Of a stretch of 64,000 bases of DNA, positions 17,530-25,360 are shown in pieces. The DNA is from Ornithinimicrobium cavernae (lineage in GTDB: Bacteria > Actinomycetota > Actinomycetes > Actinomycetales > Dermatophilaceae). The position numbers were made by a program, and so were the translations under genes. The DNA lies in the NCBI RefSeq assembly GCF_003121625.1, contig NZ_QDDJ01000004.1, forward strand, positions 62,001-126,000, read 5' to 3'. The notes under the pieces were generated by a model. That model was not told the origin of the DNA, ran no database searches, and saw only the letters and a program-made list of their open reading frames with translations. Positions within the stretch are counted from its first letter, which is position 1; the number at the start of each line of letters is the position of its first letter.

Positions 17530-18609
17530 CTAGCCCTTCGCGGACTCGATGGCGTCCGCCTCCGCGTCATATCCGAGGTCGCGCAGGACCTGGATGTAGC
17601 CGGTCACGTACCGCTCGGTGTACTCGTTCTCGTCGGCGTAGCCACCCAGCCACTCGTAGGCCAGCTGACGGGCCTCCTCGACCTCCGCCGCGGGCAGCTC
17701 GATGATCTCGGCTCCCTCGTCCACCCACTGCTGGACCGCGTCCTCGTTGTCCTTGGCATAGGCGGTCGAGGAGGCCTCGCGCGCCTTGTCGCGGGCATCG
17801 ATCACGGCCTGCTGGTAGGACTCCGGGAGGGCGTCCCAGGCCTCCTGGTTGATGATGAGGTCCTTGTCCGAGGTCGGACCGGTGTGCAGGGCCGGCTCGA
17901 TCACGAAGTCGGTCACCTCGTTCAGACCCATCTCGGCGTTGACGAGGTAGTCGTTGAACTCGGCCCCGTCGACCGTCCCGAGCTGCATCGCGCTGTAGAG
18001 CTCCGGCCCGGCGATCGACACCGAGCTGGCACCCAACGTGTCATAGAACTGCCCGGCCACGCCGGTGGCCCGGATGTTCATGCCCTTGAAGTCCTCGAGC
18101 GACTCGATCTTGCGGTTCGACATGAAGATCTCGCTCGGCGCGTAGTCGAACGCACCGAGGTGGTGGATGCCGGACTTGGCGTAGACCTCGCCGAAGATCG
18201 GGTCCAGGGCCTCCGCCCGCTGGAAGTGCTCCTCGGGACCGGTGAGCGGGTCGCCGGGCAGGCTGACCAGGTTGAAGACCGGGTCCTTGCTGGACCAGTA
18301 CCCCGTGAAGATGGCGGCGGCGTCCACGGTGCCACGGGAGACGCTGTCATAGGTCTCCGAGATCGGGAACAGGGTGCCGCCGCCGTAGAGCTCGATGGTG
18401 AACTTGCCGTCGGTGGCCTTGGAGACCTCCTCGGCGAAGAGCGGCAGGGTGCTCTCGTAGCGGGAGGTGCCGGGGACCTGGTGGGTGGCCAGCCGCCAGG
18501 TGACCTCCTCGCCCTCGGCAGCCTCCTGGTCGAGCACGCCGCCGCCGCAGGCTGTCAGCCCCAGCGCCAGCACGAGCGTCACGGAGGTGATGGCTAGGTT
18601 TCGTCGCAC
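17530..18609 (-). CDS. dctP: TRAP transporter solute-binding lipoprotein (DctP family)
   Basis: A 359-residue extracytoplasmic receptor. The signal ends in a lipobox (LGLTACGGG, Cys about residue 20), as expected for a Gram-positive binding protein. The mature part has the DctP pattern, including LEDFKGMNIRATG, where the conserved Arg binds the substrate carboxylate. GTG 18609 follows AAGGAGA. It is the first TRAP gene and should set the substrate specificity of uptake; a carboxylated ligand such as an imino acid fits the neighbours. Confidence 0.9.
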   Translation of the reverse strand: MRRNLAITSVTLVLALGLTACGGGVLDQEAAEGEEVTWRLATHQVPGTSRYESTLPLFAEEVSKATDGKFTIELYGGGTLFPISETYDSVSRGTVDAAAIFTGYWSSKDPVFNLVSLPGDPLTGPEEHFQRAEALDPIFGEVYAKSGIHHLGAFDYAPSEIFMSNRKIESLEDFKGMNIRATGVAGQFYDTLGASSVSIAGPELYSAMQLGTVDGAEFNDYLVNAEMGLNEVTDFVIEPALHTGPTSDKDLIINQEAWDALPESYQQAVIDARDKAREASSTAYAKDNEDAVQQWVDEGAEIIELPAAEVEEARQLAYEWLGGYADENEYTERYVTGYIQVLRDLGYDAEADAIESAKG

Positions 18610-18634
18610 GTTGTTCTCCTTTGTGGGTGGGGTT

Positions 18635-19387
18635 TCACAGTGACTGGGCGCCGTCGACGACGAGCGTCGCGCCGCGGATGAAGTCGGCTGCCGGCGAGGC
18701 GAGGAAGCTGACGGCCCGGGCGATGTCGGTCGGCACGGCCAGGCGGCCCGCCGGGATGCCGGACCGGAAGCTGTCCAGATCACCCCGGATCTGGCGGTCT
18801 GCGGTCACGCCCAGCTCGGCCCACTGCCGCCGCTGGAGCTCGGTGTCGCACGACCCGGGGGCAACGGCATTGACCCGTATGCCGTCCGGGGCCAGTTCGA
18901 GGGCGAGGCACTCGACGAGCATCTTGGTCGCCGCCTTGGACACGCAGTAGGCGCCGAGGTCCAGCCGGGGCGCGTGCGCGCAGTTGGACGAGATCGCGAT
19001 GAGGGACCCGCGCCCCCTCGCCCGCATCCCGGCGATGTGCGGAGTGAAGGTGTTCAGCACGCCGAGGGTGTTGACCTGGAAGTGACTCGTGAGGCGCTCG
19101 GCAGGGTCGGTCGCGAGGCGTCCGGACTGGCAGCGGCCGGCGTTGGCGACCACCACGTCGAGGGGCCCACCGAGCTGGTCCGCCACGTCCTGAGCCGCCT
19201 GGCCCATCGCCGTGGAGTCGGTGACATCACTGCGGACGTAGGCCACCAGAGAACGGTGCGCGGGCTGTGGTTGCTCGAGGTCGACGACGGCGACGGCGGC
19301 TCCCTCGCTGAGGAGCTGCTCGACGATGGCGGCGCCGATGCCGGCGCTTCCTCCGGTGACGAGGCACCGGCGCTGGTCAGGCTGCAT
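18635..19387 (-). CDS. Short-chain dehydrogenase/reductase (second in the island)
   Basis: A 250-residue classical SDR with LVTGGSAGIGAAIVEQL, VVVANAGR at the NNAG position, catalytic Ser in AISSN, the Tyr-x3-Lys of YCVSKAATK and a C-terminal GATLVVDGAQSL. ATG 19387 follows GGAAGGGAA and overlaps the end of the flavin oxidoreductase gene by 11 nt. It precedes the TRAP genes by 25 nt. Probably it interconverts a hydroxyl and a keto group on a substrate or product of the neighbouring flavin enzyme; no specific substrate can be read. Confidence 0.85.
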   Translation of the reverse strand: MQPDQRRCLVTGGSAGIGAAIVEQLLSEGAAVAVVDLEQPQPAHRSLVAYVRSDVTDSTAMGQAAQDVADQLGGPLDVVVANAGRCQSGRLATDPAERLTSHFQVNTLGVLNTFTPHIAGMRARGRGSLIAISSNCAHAPRLDLGAYCVSKAATKMLVECLALELAPDGIRVNAVAPGSCDTELQRRQWAELGVTADRQIRGDLDSFRSGIPAGRLAVPTDIARAVSFLASPAADFIRGATLVVDGAQSL

Positions 19388-21050
19388 GGTGGGTTCCCTT
19401 CCACGCCTGGACATAGGCGCTGTGAACGGCCGCGGCGAGCTCGCCCGGCTCGGCGGCATCACCCACCCGCACCTGCTCCTGGCCCACGGTCCCGAGCTCT
19501 CCGTCCGGCCTGGGGAGCCGGAGCCGGTGGAGGAAGGCCCGGTGCAGCCTCCGGCTCATCGCTCGCGCAGCCGGGCCGGGGAGGAGGGGAAGCAGGTGCT
19601 CGGCGATCCGGGTGGGAGCGGCGGCCCACGGCACGTAGGTGGCGCCGCGGGCGTCGACGACGACGTCCGCCCGCTCGACCCGCGCCGGGTCCTCCTCGCC
19701 CTCGGGGACGATGTCGACGCCCCGCTCGAGGCACTCCTGCCACAGTCCGGTGTAGTAGCGGACCATCCGGTCGCGGTCCGGCGCGTAGCCGTTGAACGTC
19801 GGCGCCGACGCCGCGAGCCACTCTCGGTGCCGTGCCACGACACACACCCGATGGCCGGCACGGGCCGACTCCACGGCATAGGTCAGGCCGGCCGGTCCCC
19901 CGCCGTAGACCACACGGTCCTGAGGCCGGGACGGTGCCGACGGGCGGTCAGCGGTGAGGACGTCGGGGTTCACCGCGCAGGCGAGGCGTCCACCGGAGCG
20001 CATCTCCCGCACGCAGTGGTTGCATGCCAGGCACTCGCGCACCCGCTGCCCCTGCTGCGTCTTCCGCACCCAGTGGGGGTCGGCGATCTGCCCGCGCCCG
20101 ATGGCCACGAAGTCGGCCTGCCCGAGGGCCAGTGCCCGCTCAGCCACCTCGGGGGTGTTCAGCCGGCCGGCGGCGATGACCGGGACCGGGACGGCCTGCC
20201 GGACCGCGCCCGCCTCCGCCAGGAAGGTCCCGTCGGGGTATGGCATCGGCGGGATCATGATCTCGGGGTCGTCCGAGAGGTAGTGGCCGCCGGAGACGGA
20301 GATGGCGCTGACGCCGGTGGCCGCCACGTGGGAGAGCAGCTCCAGGGTGTCGGCCAGGCCGTGGCCCTCCCGGTAGTAGTCCTGTCCGTTGACCCGGTAG
20401 GTGACGGGGATACCGACCGCCTGGACCACGCGGCGGGCCAGCTCCGCGAGGTAGCGGTAGCGGGCCGCTGCGTCGGGCAGGACCGAGTTCTCGTCCTGGT
20501 GGCTCAGCTGTGTCAGGAGGTAGCCGTGGGCACCGTGCAGCTCGACCAGGTCGAAGCCTGCCTCCTCGGCGCGCTGCGCCGCACGGACGTGATCGACGAT
20601 GAGCGTCTCGAGCGCCTCCTCGTCGCAGACCTCGGGGAAGTTGGTGTGCGCGCCGCCCTCGAACACCGAGACGGGTCCCGGGACCGCTGCGAGCGGGTTG
20701 CCTCCCAGCTCTGCCGGCAGGGCACGCGCCCCACCGTGCCCCAGCTGGATCCCGGCCCTCGCTCCGTGGGCCGTGATCGCCGCGGTGAGCGCCTGCAGGC
20801 CCGCGAGGTGGCGGTCCGAGGAGATCCCCAGCTCGTTGCGGCGGTGCCGACCGCGCACCTGCGGCGAGGCCATCTCGACGACGACCAGGCCGCACCCGCC
20901 CCGGGCCCGCTCGCGGTAGTAGCTGATGAGGTCCGGCGTCACCCTGCCCTCGGGGTCCGCGAGGCGCGTGGTCATGCTCGGCAGGACGACACGGTTGCGG
21001 ATCTCGAGACTCCCGATGCGGCCGGGGGCGAAGAGGCGTGGGAAGGGCAT
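19377..21050 (-). CDS. Old-yellow-enzyme-like NADH:flavin oxidoreductase with [4Fe-4S] motif (FadH/TMADH-like, shortened)
   Basis: A 557-residue protein. Residues about 1-330 form an FMN barrel: APGRIGSLEIRNRVVLPSM, GIQLGHGG and HGAHGYLL. An iron-sulphur motif CLACNHCV...C follows (C-x2-C-x2-C-x11-C), then a dinucleotide domain starting VVYGGGPAGLTYAVESA. The segment after GYLLTQLS lacks the usual N-x-R-x-D-x-Y-G-G motif. The C-terminal part is about 100 residues shorter than in FadH (near 670). ATG 21050 overlaps the upstream DapA-type stop by 1 nt. Relatives reduce enoyl thioesters or oxidatively demethylate amines and betaines, so a methylated imino acid is one possible substrate. Confidence 0.75.
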   Translation of the reverse strand: MPFPRLFAPGRIGSLEIRNRVVLPSMTTRLADPEGRVTPDLISYYRERARGGCGLVVVEMASPQVRGRHRRNELGISSDRHLAGLQALTAAITAHGARAGIQLGHGGARALPAELGGNPLAAVPGPVSVFEGGAHTNFPEVCDEEALETLIVDHVRAAQRAEEAGFDLVELHGAHGYLLTQLSHQDENSVLPDAAARYRYLAELARRVVQAVGIPVTYRVNGQDYYREGHGLADTLELLSHVAATGVSAISVSGGHYLSDDPEIMIPPMPYPDGTFLAEAGAVRQAVPVPVIAAGRLNTPEVAERALALGQADFVAIGRGQIADPHWVRKTQQGQRVRECLACNHCVREMRSGGRLACAVNPDVLTADRPSAPSRPQDRVVYGGGPAGLTYAVESARAGHRVCVVARHREWLAASAPTFNGYAPDRDRMVRYYTGLWQECLERGVDIVPEGEEDPARVERADVVVDARGATYVPWAAAPTRIAEHLLPLLPGPAARAMSRRLHRAFLHRLRLPRPDGELGTVGQEQVRVGDAAEPGELAAAVHSAYVQAWKGTHHAA

Positions 21051-21991
21051 CACGCGATTCCTGCCGCGGCACACGCCTGCGCGAGCCGGGCACGTTCTGC
21101 CGGGTCGACGTCGACGAGGGGAGCGCGGACGGACGTCGCCTCCGCCGGGATCCGCCCGATCTCGCCCAGGGCTGCCTTCATCCGGTTGTGCTGGTCCAGG
21201 AACGGGTCGGCGTAGCACGCCACCGCCAGGGGGTAGATGCGGTCCCAGACGGCCCGTGCGGCGGCCAGGTCCTCGCGCTGCACCGCGGCGAGCAGCTCCG
21301 CCTGCAGGTCGGCGACGACACTCCCGTGACCGCTGAGGATCCCGTCGCTGCCGACCACCAGGGAGGCCAGCAGGGACCGGCTGAAGCTGCTCAGGACGGA
21401 CACGCCGGGGGCCTGCGCCTTGATGGCTCGCCAGGTGTCCTCGTACTCGACGATGTCGTAGGACCACTCCTTGACGGCCGCGATCTGCGGGATCGTCTCG
21501 CAGAGGTCGAGTGTCGTCTCGAGCGTGACCTCCAGGGGGCTGCCCAGGGGGTACTTGAAGATGATGAGCGGGACGTCGACGGCCTCAGCGATGGCCTCGT
21601 AATGAGCGCGCTGCGCCTCGGGGCGTCGCTGCGATCCACCGGCGAAGACGCCCGACGGAAACACCAGCAGGGCAGAGGCCCCCGCCGCCACCGAGCGGCG
21701 GGCGTCGGCGGCCGCCCGGGCACTGCCGTCGTCATAGACGCCGGCCACCACCGAGACGGAGTCGGGAACGACCAACACGACGTGCTCGACCAGGCGCTGG
21801 CGCTCTGTCTCGGTGAGGGTGGCGACCTCGGAGGCGTGGGCGACCGTCGTGATCCACTCCACCCCGGGCACCGCGGTCAGCCAGTCCAGGTGGGCGGTGA
21901 GGGCCTCCCACGCGATCTCCCCGCCCTGCGACATCGGCAGGACGTGAGCGGGGATGAGCCCGCGGACGGCTGGTGTGGATGCGGTCGCCAT
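21050..21991 (-). CDS. DapA-family lyase (second paralogue)
   Basis: A 313-residue dihydrodipicolinate-synthase-family protein. The Schiff-base lysine is in QIAAVKEWSYD and the tyrosine region reads LIIFKYPLG rather than YNNP. The substrate loop is THAVHASEVATLT-like (VAHASEVATL) instead of G-T-T-G-E, so its chemistry probably differs from that of the other DapA homologue at 14777. ATG 21991 follows GAGGGA; the upstream frame to 22102 is rejected. It is the first gene of the leftward operon and is transcribed from the divergent promoter region with the FadR-type regulator. Confidence 0.75.
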   Translation of the reverse strand: MATASTPAVRGLIPAHVLPMSQGGEIAWEALTAHLDWLTAVPGVEWITTVAHASEVATLTETERQRLVEHVVLVVPDSVSVVAGVYDDGSARAAADARRSVAAGASALLVFPSGVFAGGSQRRPEAQRAHYEAIAEAVDVPLIIFKYPLGSPLEVTLETTLDLCETIPQIAAVKEWSYDIVEYEDTWRAIKAQAPGVSVLSSFSRSLLASLVVGSDGILSGHGSVVADLQAELLAAVQREDLAAARAVWDRIYPLAVACYADPFLDQHNRMKAALGEIGRIPAEATSVRAPLVDVDPAERARLAQACAAAGIA

Positions 21992-22045
21992 GTGTCTGTC
22001 CCTCGTTGGACGGGTGGTTGGGGAGCAGCGTAGGAACAGTGCAGG

Positions 22046-22129
22046 TTGTTTGACAATAAGCACCGCTGCAGGCCGATGTGCGATCTTGCACACTCCCCGC
22101 AAGCGGTGGTCTGACGTAGATTGTCAGAC
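22046..22129. promoter_or_regulatory. Divergent control region with a perfect 7-7-7 inverted repeat
   Basis: GTCTGAC (22109-22115) and GTCAGAC (22123-22129) are perfect inverted arms around a 7-nt spacer. A second dyad, TTGT-TTG-ACAA, lies at 22046-22056 and includes a TTGACA hexamer (22050-22055) that could be a rightward -35 box. The region separates the leftward 14-gene operon from the regulator/dehydrogenase pair. It is the natural place for the FadR-type regulator at 22189 to bind and control both directions; binding itself is inference. Confidence 0.55.
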
Positions 22130-22188
22130 ACAGATGCCGTGGCCTCGACCAAGGACGAGGCCCCGGCCCGAGGGCAGGGAGTTGGGAA

Positions 22189-22920
22189 GTGGGCAAGCAG
22201 ACCGAGGTCAGTCAGCCTCTGGCAGGTCCGCGCGTGGCACCGGTGACCTCGGTCTCGCGGCGCGAGGGCGTGGTCTCCGAGCTGCGGCGCAGCATCGTGC
22301 TGGGCCACCTGAAGCCGGGCGAGCGGCTCACCGAGTCCGGGCTGAGCACAGCGCTGGGGGTGAGCCGGCCGACGGTCCGCGAGGCACTCAACCAGGTGTC
22401 CCAGGAGGGACTGCTGCTGCAGGAGCCCTACCGCGGACTGCGGGTGGCGGACCTCACGCCGACGGAGGTGCTGGACATGGCCCGCGTCCGGATGGCGCTC
22501 GACCTGCAGGCCACCACCGACATCCTCAGCGACACCTCCGGGCGGCGCGTGGCCCGGGTCATCGAGGCGTGGGCGCGCTGCGCTCCGGACCTCGCCTCGC
22601 CGGACCCACTGGTGCAGCACGACGCCCACCTCGAGCTGCACCGCAGCATCTGGGCGGCCGCCGAGAACTCCTTCCTGATCCGCCTGTGGCCCGCGATCCA
22701 GGCGCACATGACGATCGCGCTGGCCCGCGACCAGGCCGCCCAGCAGGACCGGCACCGGAACGTCGCCGGTCACCAGGCGATCATCGAGGCGTTCCGCAGC
22801 CGGGACATCGAGGCCGTGCGCCGGGCCCTCGAGATCCACACGCTGGTGAGCGCCCGCGAGCTCGCGGACATCATGAGCCGGTCGAACGCGGGCGACAGCA
22901 CCGAGGGGGCACAGGCATGA
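22189..22920 (+). CDS. GntR-family regulator, FadR subfamily (FCD domain)
   Basis: A 243-residue regulator with a winged helix at about residues 25-90 (ELRRSIVLGHLKPGERLTES, then SRPTVREALNQVSQEGLL) and an all-helical FCD domain with histidines typical of its metal/ligand site (AHLELHRSIW, GHQAIIEAF, LEIHT). It starts with GTG 22189 and overlaps the next gene as ATGA. It is divergent from the catabolic operon and therefore the likely pathway-specific repressor. Confidence 0.9.
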   Translation: MGKQTEVSQPLAGPRVAPVTSVSRREGVVSELRRSIVLGHLKPGERLTESGLSTALGVSRPTVREALNQVSQEGLLLQEPYRGLRVADLTPTEVLDMARVRMALDLQATTDILSDTSGRRVARVIEAWARCAPDLASPDPLVQHDAHLELHRSIWAAAENSFLIRLWPAIQAHMTIALARDQAAQQDRHRNVAGHQAIIEAFRSRDIEAVRRALEIHTLVSARELADIMSRSNAGDSTEGAQA

Positions 22921-24203
22921 GGGTCCTCGTGGTCGGGGCAGGGGTCGTCGGGCTGTCCAGCGCCTACCGCCTGGCGCGGGCCGGGTGCGAGGTGACGGTG
23001 CTTGACGCCCACCGGGCCGGTGCCGCCGCGAGCCACGGGAACGCCGCCAAGATCGCCGTGTCGGAGAGCGGGCCGGTACCGGCCCCCGGGGTCCTGCTCC
23101 AGGGCCTCCGTTGGCTGCTCAAGCGCGACAGCCCGCTCGCGCTGCGCCCCTCGCTCTCCCCCGGCTTTGCCGCGTTCCTGCTGAGGATGGCCCGGCACTG
23201 CAACGAGCCGGACTTCCGTCGCGGCCTCGAGGTGCTGCTGACCCTCGCCGCGGATGCCAATGACCTCTTCGACGACTACACCGCCGACGGCATGCGCTTC
23301 GAGATGCACAGCGCCGGCGTGATCCTGGCGTTCGAGACGCGCGACCGGTTCGACGAGCACTGTCAGGCCCTGGACATCTATGAGGGCTTCGGGCACACGG
23401 CCGAGGTGCTGCACGGCGACGCGGTCCGGGAGCGCGAGCCGGTCCTGAGCGAGCGCATCCGGCACGGCCTCCGCTTCCCCGGGGACCGCCAGATCGAGCC
23501 CGACTCCCTCACCGAGGGTCTCCTGCAGCGCATTGCCGAGCTGGGTGGGACGGTGCTCGAGGACACGGCCGTCGAGACGATCGAGCGCGCGCCGACGGGT
23601 GAGGTCACGGGCGTGGTCACCGCCGACGGCGAGCGGCTCCGGGGTGACGCCCTGCTCCTGGCGGCAGGGGTGTGGGCGAGGCAGCTGTCCGGTCAGCTCG
23701 GCAGCCCGCTGCCGATCTACCCGGGCAAGGGCTACAGCCTGGACTACCGCCCGGCCCCGGTCCCCCTGCGCCACTCGCTCACCCTGGAGGACGCGCGCGT
23801 CGCGGTGACGCCGCTGGACGGCATGATCCGACTCGCCGGGACGATGGAGCTGGGTGGGTCCGGCGACACGATCGCGGGGCCGCGGGTCGCCGGGATCAGG
23901 CGTGCCGCACGGGAGTCCTTCGTCGGCTGGGACGACCCACCGGGAGAGGGCACCCCCTGGGCGGGGATGCGACCGCTGACCCCGGACGGGCTGCCCGTCA
24001 TCGGCCGGGTGGACGGCTGCCCCAACGCCTACGTCGCCTCAGGCCACGGCATGCTCGGTCTCACCCTGGCACCGGCCACCGCAGAGGTCATCACGGCGAT
24101 GGTGACCGGACAGGCTCCCGGCGTGAGCGACGCGGTGGTCGAGGCGGTCTCACCCGCGCGCTTTGCCCGCCGGAAGGCTTCAGGGAGGGACACCACTCGC
24201 TAG
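22917..24203 (+). CDS. FAD-dependent D-amino-acid dehydrogenase (DadA family), candidate D-hydroxyproline dehydrogenase
   Basis: A 428-residue DAO/DadA-family flavoprotein with an N-terminal FAD motif (RVLVVGAGVVGLSSAYRLA), a YPGKGYSLDYR segment and a C-terminal GHGMLGLTLAPATAE that closes the flavin site. In trans-4-hydroxy-L-proline degradation the epimerised cis-4-hydroxy-D-proline is oxidised by a DadA-like enzyme, which fits the epimerase at 6774. It is translationally coupled to the FadR-type regulator (ATGA). The last 38 nt, including the stop, are duplicated directly downstream. Confidence 0.85.
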   Translation: MRVLVVGAGVVGLSSAYRLARAGCEVTVLDAHRAGAAASHGNAAKIAVSESGPVPAPGVLLQGLRWLLKRDSPLALRPSLSPGFAAFLLRMARHCNEPDFRRGLEVLLTLAADANDLFDDYTADGMRFEMHSAGVILAFETRDRFDEHCQALDIYEGFGHTAEVLHGDAVREREPVLSERIRHGLRFPGDRQIEPDSLTEGLLQRIAELGGTVLEDTAVETIERAPTGEVTGVVTADGERLRGDALLLAAGVWARQLSGQLGSPLPIYPGKGYSLDYRPAPVPLRHSLTLEDARVAVTPLDGMIRLAGTMELGGSGDTIAGPRVAGIRRAARESFVGWDDPPGEGTPWAGMRPLTPDGLPVIGRVDGCPNAYVASGHGMLGLTLAPATAEVITAMVTGQAPGVSDAVVEAVSPARFARRKASGRDTTR

Positions 24204-24241
24204 CCCGCCGGAAGGCTTCAGGGAGGGACCACCGCTCACTA
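24165..24241. repeat. Near-tandem duplication at the 3' end of the DadA-like gene
   Basis: Unit 1 is 24165-24202 (38 nt) and unit 2 is 24203-24241 (39 nt). Both begin GCCCGCCGGAAGGCTTCAGG and differ by a one-base insertion and two substitutions. A third, partial start (GCCCGCCG) follows at 24242. Unit 1 encodes the last residues of the dehydrogenase and its stop runs into unit 2. The rest of the gap up to 24373 shows nothing recognisable apart from a GGCATACC octamer. Confidence 0.85.
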
Positions 24242-24373
24242 GCCCGCCGTGGGGCCGCTCACCAGCCGCGCCGCGGGGCGCCCACCCTCAAGACCGGCAA
24301 GCCGGGCCCCGAGGCGATGCCGGACCTCGACGGAGCGCCGGCCCCGCGGCATACCGGCAGGTCTGACCCCCGG

Positions 24374-25192
24374 TCAGGAACCGTCCGCGGCCGGGACCCA
24401 CGCCGGTGAGCGCTTCTCCCGGAAGGCGGTCAGCCCCTCGCGGGCCTCGTCCGCCTGCCGGCCGTCGCTGTGCTCCTGCACCAGGTCAGTGAACTGGTCG
24501 TCGTCGATCGAGGACCAGGACAGCCCACGCGCCAGACGCTTGGTGGTGGCGACACCACCGGGCCCGGAGGACAGGATCGCGTCGACGATCTCGGCACCGC
24601 GCGCAGGCACGTCCTCGCGGGCCACGACCTCGTGGACCAGGCCGATCCGGCGGGCCTCGGCCGCGTCGAACCGCTCGCCGGTGAGGGCATACCGACGCAC
24701 CTGGCGCGGCCCGATCGCGTCCGCGAGCTGGGGCAGGATCACCGAGGCGTGCAGGCCCCACTTGACCTCGGCGATCGAGAACACCGAGTCCTCCCCGCAC
24801 ACCACGACGTCCGCGGCGGCGAGGATGCCCGTGCCACCCCCGAAGCACGCGCCCTGCACGAGGGCGACCACCGGCACGTCGAGCTCGGTGAGGCGGCGCA
24901 CGGCGCTGCCGGTGAGCTCGGAGCCCTCGAAGTTCTCCTGCGGGTTGCCCTGCTGCACCGCGGTGAGCCACCGCAGGTCCGCGCCGGCCTGGAAGTGCCT
25001 GCCCTCCCCGCGCACGACGACGCACCGCACCGGCTGCTCGGTGTCCTGTGAGGCGAGCGCCGCGTCGATGGCGGCGTGCACCCCGCGGAGCATGGCCTCG
25101 TCATAGGCGTTGTTGACCTCCGGTCGGTTGAGCGTGACCGTGGCCACGCCCCGACCATCCACCTCGACCAGCACCTCGTCAGCCACTGTCAT
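24374..25192 (-). CDS. Enoyl-CoA hydratase/isomerase family protein
   Basis: A 272-residue crotonase-fold protein. HFQAGADLRWL and CFGGGTGILAAADVVVC form the CoA oxyanion hole, and SIAEVKWGLHASVILPQL carries the second glutamate position. The first catalytic glutamate position reads Gly, so hydratase activity is not assured. AAGGAG touches ATG 25192 directly; an in-frame GTG at 25186 would have ideal 6-nt spacing and may be the real start. It is monocistronic, with a divergent HNH gene on its right. A methylglutaconyl-CoA-hydratase-like role is possible but not proven. Confidence 0.8.
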   Translation of the reverse strand: MTVADEVLVEVDGRGVATVTLNRPEVNNAYDEAMLRGVHAAIDAALASQDTEQPVRCVVVRGEGRHFQAGADLRWLTAVQQGNPQENFEGSELTGSAVRRLTELDVPVVALVQGACFGGGTGILAAADVVVCGEDSVFSIAEVKWGLHASVILPQLADAIGPRQVRRYALTGERFDAAEARRIGLVHEVVAREDVPARGAEIVDAILSSGPGGVATTKRLARGLSWSSIDDDQFTDLVQEHSDGRQADEAREGLTAFREKRSPAWVPAADGS

Positions 25193-25281
25193 CTCCTTGT
25201 CGTCGGCGTCGAGGGGCACTCTAGGGCGTGCCCGGACCGCGCCCGCGGGTGGCCCTGATCCGGGCGCGTGTGGACAACCTC

Positions 25282-25310
25282 TTCCGCTCTTCGAACAGGT
25301 GTGCTATTGT
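25282..25310 (+). promoter_or_regulatory. Promoter with LexA-like (SOS box) site
   Basis: TCGAACAGGTGTGCTA (25291-25306) carries an exact left half of the actinobacterial/mycobacterial SOS box TCGAAC-N4-GTTCGA and a right half with two mismatches. It lies between TTCCGC (25282-25287) and TATTGT (25305-25310), a possible -35/-10 pair with a 17-nt spacer. It precedes the DUF222/HNH gene by about 50 nt. Members of the related 13E12 family in mycobacteria are LexA-controlled. Confidence 0.5.
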
Positions 25311-25360
25311 TGTCCCGTCGGCACACGCAACGGGGTGCGTTCGCCCGGGGAGGAGGGGTC

